NCBI RefSeq assembly: GCF_005860765.1
Contig: NZ_VCEI01000030.1
Span: forward strand, 338,139-402,138
Origin: Dyadobacter sediminis
GTDB lineage: Bacteria > Bacteroidota > Bacteroidia > Cytophagales > Spirosomataceae
Length of the DNA stretch: 64,000 nucleotides
Direction of reading: 5' to 3'
Positions 60,289-64,000 of this stretch are shown in pieces. The notes under the pieces were generated by a model, which saw nothing but the letters and a program-made list of their open reading frames with translations, was not told the origin of the DNA and searched no databases. A program made the position numbers and the translations under genes. Numbering within the stretch: the first letter of the stretch is position 1; each line of letters opens with the position of its first letter.

Positions 60289-61557
60289 ATGGCTACAACA
60301 AAATACTATCTAAAAAAGCCAAAACCAAACGGCAATTGTTTAATATCCTTATACTTTCGCTACGGAACTGAACAAGTTGTTGTTTCAACAAATCAGTTTA
60401 TCAAGCAAAAATCTTGGGACCCAAAAAACCAAAAAGCAAAAGCAAGTCATGAGGCATATTTGGAGCTTAATGCCAACTTGGATCGATGGCGAAATGAGAT
60501 TCAGAAGATATACCAACAACGGTTGTACCAAAAGCTGCCAATTACTCCCGCCGATTTAAAACCGCTATTTGAGCGTGAGATCAGAACTGACAAGTATGAA
60601 GCAGCTCCTCAAAAAGGCAAGCCTGGGCTGGCTGAATTCATAGGCAAATACATACAGTCAGTGGAAGGATTTAAAAATGCTAACACGATCAAGACTTACC
60701 GCTCGCATTTGAAGATGCTAATGGAATTTCAGGCTGATACAAAAAAGAAAAGCATCGCCTTTAACGATATTACGCTAGATTTCTATCATGACTTCAAAAG
60801 GTTTATGGTCGAGGTAAAGAAGTACAATGAGAATACTCAGAATAAGCATACCGGGCTTTTGAAGTTCTTCCTGAACGAAGCAACCGAGCGTAAAGAAAAT
60901 GACAACATTGAGTTTAAGAGTCGCCGATTTTCAACACCTCGAAAAGACGTGGATTCAATTTATTTAAATGAAGATGAGATAAAACTGCTAATGAAACTTG
61001 ACTTATCAGCTGAATCAAGACTGGAAAAAGTGCGAGATTTATTTATTGTCGGCTGCTTCACCGGATTACGGTTTTCTGACCTTACTACGATACAAGCCGA
61101 GAACATTTCTCCAGATTTCAAATACCTGAAGATGAAAACAATTAAGACAGACGAATTTTTAGAGATTCCAATTCATCCTATTGTCAGGAAAGTAATGGAA
61201 AAATATAAAGGCCGGACGCCAAACCATTTGCCGCCAGCAATTTCCAATCAAAAAATGAACGAGTATCTTAAAGAAATTGGAGAGAAAGCAAATTTGAGTG
61301 ACGATATAGCTCTATTTGAAAAGAAGGGGAAGGTTCGGACCCAGAAAAAGGTAAGTAAATTTTCATTAATTACGTCTCATACTGCCCGGCGGTCGTTTGC
61401 AACCAATGAGTATCTTGCCGGCACACCAAGTTATGCCATTATGGCGATTACTGGTCACAGAACTGAAAAAGCATTTTTAACATACATTAAGGTAACTAAA
61501 AAACAATATGCGCATCAGCTTTCCGAGATCTGGAAAGAGCGATTTAAAGATGAGTGA
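60289..61557 (+). CDS. Tyrosine recombinase (integrase) of an integrative element
   Basis: This 422-residue phage-type integrase has an N-terminal arm-binding domain (about 1-100), a SAM-like core-binding domain (about 112-205) and a catalytic domain (about 220-410). Catalytic residues are R261 (TGLRFSDL), a lysine in the 283-286 region, H364-x-x-R367 (SHTARRSF), H390 (TGHRT) and the nucleophile Y399 (FLTYI). All are present, so it is probably active. It is next to a tRNA 3' fragment and its stop overlaps the next gene. Confidence 0.95.
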   Translation: MATTKYYLKKPKPNGNCLISLYFRYGTEQVVVSTNQFIKQKSWDPKNQKAKASHEAYLELNANLDRWRNEIQKIYQQRLYQKLPITPADLKPLFEREIRTDKYEAAPQKGKPGLAEFIGKYIQSVEGFKNANTIKTYRSHLKMLMEFQADTKKKSIAFNDITLDFYHDFKRFMVEVKKYNENTQNKHTGLLKFFLNEATERKENDNIEFKSRRFSTPRKDVDSIYLNEDEIKLLMKLDLSAESRLEKVRDLFIVGCFTGLRFSDLTTIQAENISPDFKYLKMKTIKTDEFLEIPIHPIVRKVMEKYKGRTPNHLPPAISNQKMNEYLKEIGEKANLSDDIALFEKKGKVRTQKKVSKFSLITSHTARRSFATNEYLAGTPSYAIMAITGHRTEKAFLTYIKVTKKQYAHQLSEIWKERFKDE

Positions 61558-61559
61558 TT

Positions 61560-62231
61560 ATGGCAGATAGTAATAAACCAATTGGGAAATACTCGACACT
61601 GAAGCGATTCGGAGAAACCTTTCTAGCAATGAAAGGGGATGATATACCCCTTGTTCCTTATTTCAAGTACGATATTGTTGATCAGCTAAATGAATTTCAT
61701 CTAGTTTTCTCGTCGGAACCTAGTACAACCTTTTATGAAAACACGATCTTCTCGAAGTTGGTAAGACTCGCTACTTTCAGCCAGTCTCTCAGATGTTTCC
61801 GATATCATTTTGAAGCTTATCCAGACAAAATTGAGTTTCTTGATTTTTTCTCAAATGAAATTCCTATCCGGTTGACAAAAAGCTATTCTGTTCAAGAAAA
61901 AACTATTTTAGAAGGTCTACTTGCCGAGGTCAATCGACAGTTGGAAGAAAATACGGTGACTCCAAAGTGTGAAGAAGAAGTTGACATTTATACGCTTATC
62001 CCCAAGCCTAAGCTTATTGCCCTTATGAAAATCATCTTTTATGGTACTAAGGAGGATAGCCCGTTCGATGCCAATCAAGAAGATATTGTAGCACTTTTGC
62101 GCAATTTCACACCATTTAAAAAAGGAAAACGAAGCACGCTCGTGAGAAAGGTAACAGAAAATATCCCAGAGGATTACCTGCCTGAACCACTGATTGTTGA
62201 GCTGAAAAAATTCCTGACAAATAAATCGTGA
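61560..62231 (+). CDS. Hypothetical protein coupled to the integrase
   Basis: This protein of about 223 residues could start at ATG 61560 or at GTG 61554, which overlaps the integrase stop. It is soluble, with an N-terminal basic part (KPIGKYSTLKRFGE) and mixed helical segments. A K/R-rich stretch near residues 190-206 (FTPFKKGKRSTLVRKV) could contact nucleic acid. I do not recognise a family. The tight coupling suggests it belongs with the integrase, perhaps as an accessory or regulator (inference). Its stop overlaps the next gene by 4 bases if that uses GTG. Confidence 0.65.
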   Translation: MADSNKPIGKYSTLKRFGETFLAMKGDDIPLVPYFKYDIVDQLNEFHLVFSSEPSTTFYENTIFSKLVRLATFSQSLRCFRYHFEAYPDKIEFLDFFSNEIPIRLTKSYSVQEKTILEGLLAEVNRQLEENTVTPKCEEEVDIYTLIPKPKLIALMKIIFYGTKEDSPFDANQEDIVALLRNFTPFKKGKRSTLVRKVTENIPEDYLPEPLIVELKKFLTNKS

Positions 62232-62758
62232 CACTAATGAAATTGATATTAATATCTAATCAGATTCGGGTATTTGCTGCACACATCGTGTGGATTGTTT
62301 ACTTAGGTTTTTTTGGATGTACATCTAAGGACGTTTACGAAAACGAGGCAACGGAGGAATGTTCTAACCTTAGTTTTATTATTCCAAGGCTGTATAAGGA
62401 TGAAGTTGTTAAGCTTTATCACAATGATAAAATTATTTTAGTGTTTAGGGCGGATAGCTTAAATGGATTTCGGCTAGACAAAGAATTTTGTATCAATTAT
62501 GATGACAATAATATTTTCAATGTCAAGTCTTTTTATAAGGATAACACATTTATAGATACGAGCGTCGTCGTTCAAAAGAAAGACTTTGGCTTCATCCTAT
62601 CATCTAGCTATCCCCTTCCTAAAAACTGGAAGGCGGAGCTTGCAAGAGACAGCACGTTGCCATTTAGAGGTTGGGGATCAGTTCCAATAGAAAATAGTGT
62701 CCGTGTATTTGCAATGAGTCCAGACACAATATTGAAGGGAAGAATCTCAAATTACTAA
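62228..62758 (+). CDS. Probable lipoprotein of the integrated element
   Basis: This 176-residue protein could use GTG at 62228 or ATG at 62237. An N-terminal hydrophobic stretch leads to LGFFGCTS, a lipobox with the lipid cysteine near residue 31. The mature part (~145 residues) is rich in Asp, Asn, Lys and aromatic residues, without a known motif. The lipobox suggests anchoring in the membrane. It is the third of four coupled genes. Function unknown. Confidence 0.6.
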   Translation: MTLMKLILISNQIRVFAAHIVWIVYLGFFGCTSKDVYENEATEECSNLSFIIPRLYKDEVVKLYHNDKIILVFRADSLNGFRLDKEFCINYDDNNIFNVKSFYKDNTFIDTSVVVQKKDFGFILSSSYPLPKNWKAELARDSTLPFRGWGSVPIENSVRVFAMSPDTILKGRISNY

Positions 62759-62760
62759 TT

Positions 62761-63714
62761 ATGGATAGCAAAATCGAAATCTACCAAAGTAGTGATGGAC
62801 AAACCCAGGTTGAGGTAAAGTTTGAACATGGTACCGCGTGGCTTTCTCAGGAGCAAATTAGTAAGCTGTTCATGCGAGAACGAAGTGTCATAACCAAACA
62901 TATTGGCAATGTCTTCAAGGAGGGCGAATTGGATGAAGAAAGCAATGTGCAAAATTTGCACATTGCTGGTGCGGATAGACCGACCAAGTTTTACAACCTT
63001 GACGTACTGATTTCGGTCGGCTATCGCGTGAAATCATCTCAGGGAACAAAATTTCGAATCTGGGCAACTCAGCGCTTAAAGGATTATCTTGTTCAAGGTT
63101 ATGTAATCAATGAGCAACGCCTTGCACAAAAGCAGCAAGAGGTTCAAACCCTCAAAGATGGCATTCGAATACTGAGCAGAGCAATAGAAGATAAGATCAA
63201 CAAAACAGATTTTGCATGGCTTGGACAATTTGCAAAGGGACTGGAGTTGCTAGACGATTACGACCATGAACAATTAGATGTTAAAGGGATAAGCACGAAA
63301 GAAGCCGTGTATCCGGACATATTAGACTACTATCGCATAGTTGAAACCATGAAGGCAGATTTCGAGTCTGATGTTTTTGGAAAGGAAAAGGACGGAAGTT
63401 TTCAAAGTGCATTGATACAAATTGGCAAAGGCTTTGGTGACATTGACTTTTATCCGTCTATAGAAGAGAAGGCGGCCACATTACTATATCTAATTATAAA
63501 GAATCATGGTTTCGTGGATGGTAATAAGCGTATTGCTGCCGCATGTTTCTTACTATTTCTGGAAAGTAATGGTTTATTAAAGTCTAAATCCGGAGATCCT
63601 ATCATAAGCAATGAGGCTCTTGCTAGCCTTACATTGTTTGCAGCGGCTAGTAAGCCGGAAGAGATGGAGACAGTAAAAAAATTGGTTGTTAGTGTCTTAA
63701 ATAGGAACCAATAA
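62761..63714 (+). CDS. RhuM-Fic/Doc fusion protein, toxin-like
   Basis: This 317-residue protein has an N-terminal RhuM domain (about 1-120; WLSQEQISKLF, then FYNLDVLISVGYRV and FRIWATQRL). A coiled middle follows, then a C-terminal Fic/Doc domain (about 185-317). The Fic motif is H249-G-F-V-D-G-N-K-R257, close to the Doc form HxFxDxNKR. Doc-type members phosphorylate and Fic-type members AMP-modify their targets, so it may be a toxin. No antitoxin gene is evident beside it. It begins 2 bases after the lipoprotein gene. Confidence 0.9.
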   Translation: MDSKIEIYQSSDGQTQVEVKFEHGTAWLSQEQISKLFMRERSVITKHIGNVFKEGELDEESNVQNLHIAGADRPTKFYNLDVLISVGYRVKSSQGTKFRIWATQRLKDYLVQGYVINEQRLAQKQQEVQTLKDGIRILSRAIEDKINKTDFAWLGQFAKGLELLDDYDHEQLDVKGISTKEAVYPDILDYYRIVETMKADFESDVFGKEKDGSFQSALIQIGKGFGDIDFYPSIEEKAATLLYLIIKNHGFVDGNKRIAAACFLLFLESNGLLKSKSGDPIISNEALASLTLFAAASKPEEMETVKKLVVSVLNRNQ

Positions 63715-63904
63715 AATTATGGGATACAAAGCTTTTCTTTAGATATGAATGTAAAGCTAAGTCAGGATAGCTCTTTGCCATCGACTGTAGATAAAGATTT
63801 ATAACTTAATCTTCCCAAACAATGCTCAAAACAAAGTTATACCTATCTGAATAAATACATTTTTCATAAAAATTCGACACTATCTCAAAATCTGTGTAAA
63901 GTTT

Positions 63905-63932
63905 AAATCGGGGTTTGTAACTCCGATTTTTT
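63905..63932 (+). terminator. Hairpin at the insertion sequence start
   Basis: AAATCGG and CCGATTT pair across a short loop and are followed by T residues. This is terminator-like and stands before the transposase gene. Confidence 0.5.
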
Positions 63933-63953
63933 ACTTTTAACAAAACACAGTTT

Positions 63954-64000
63954 ATGAGACCAGAAGATTTGTTGACTGATGAGTTTTTAAAGCAGTTCAA
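63954..64000 (+). CDS. IS256-family transposase, only first 15 codons in window
   Basis: The frame begins MRPEDLLTDEFLKQF, the typical N-terminus of Bacteroidota IS256/Mutator-type transposases. The remaining ~385 residues are beyond the window edge. The short length limits certainty. Confidence 0.65.
   Translation, partial: MRPEDLLTDEFLKQF

Larger units (their letters stand above)
60093..64000. mobile_element. Integrated element, left end to beyond the window
   Basis: The element begins at the tRNA 3' fragment and contains the integrase, three cargo genes and an insertion sequence. The genes after the integrase look richer in A/T and carry families not seen elsewhere in the window. The right end is outside the window. 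Confidence 0.8.
63876..64000 (+). mobile_element. Left end of an IS256-family insertion sequence, cut by window edge
   Basis: GACACTATCTCAAAATCTGTG at 63876-63896 fits the left terminal inverted repeat of Bacteroidota IS256-type elements (recognition from memory). The transposase starts at 63954. A hairpin before it (63905-63932) could block outside transcription. Confidence 0.65.

Noticed and set aside
63806..64000. Minus-strand open frame at the window end
   Set aside because: It runs antisense across the IS256-type end and transposase start, and shows no protein-like features.

Overview
The window looks like chromosomal DNA from a Bacteroidota bacterium of the order Cytophagales, probably Dyadobacter/Spirosoma-like (inference). 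The reasons are the PorT-like type IX secretion gene next to ubiE/menG, the ExbB-ExbD-ExbD-TonB-PstS-TPR operon, BatD, LptB and the YqgE/AlgH protein. Several promoters also fit the Bacteroidota pattern TTTG, about 19 bases, then TAnnTTTG.

Layout. 1-8014 (+): the 3' part of a complex I operon, nuoD (cut by the window edge)-E-F-[GT-C-like membrane protein]-G-H-I-J, closed by a bidirectional terminator. 8108-17122: mostly housekeeping genes (gcvP, a metallophosphoesterase, a YqgE/AlgH protein, a gamma carbonic anhydrase, a DedA protein, an ABC-F ATPase). 17256-19613 (+): an exported SUMF1-domain protein and a Tat-exported Gfo/Idh/MocA oxidoreductase. 20004-22494 (-): aroC and batD. 22863-28850 (-): a Ton-type operon of seven genes. 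29470-38996: gatC, a nitrilase, def, ruvX, recJ, lptB, recO and a long amidophosphoribosyltransferase paralogue. 39063-41855 (-): a second complex I fragment, nuoI-J-K, followed by a small transporter. This NuoI carries a long tail built from 96-base repeats. 41925-47888 (-): a thioredoxin-like protein and an exopolysaccharide-type trio (GT4, heparinase II/III-like, bi-domain oxidoreductase). 48006-50128 (+): sugar metabolism genes. 50161-50555: two 173-base structured repeats. 50621-50694 (-): tRNA-Val. 50803-59586: porT, ubiE and assorted single genes, including a fused phosphodiesterase-like/alkaline phosphatase.

60093 to the window end is an integrated element. It begins at a 3' fragment of a tRNA gene whose terminator remains outside. 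It has a tyrosine integrase followed by three genes with 4-base overlaps or a 2-base gap: an unknown protein, a probable lipoprotein and a RhuM-Fic/Doc toxin-like protein. The window ends in the left end of an IS256-family insertion sequence.

The most notable points are the split and partly duplicated complex I with a glycosyltransferase-like gene inside the operon, the repeat-tailed NuoI, the covarying palindromic repeats, and the integrase-led operon carrying RhuM-Fic. All assignments rest on reading the sequence; no database search was run.
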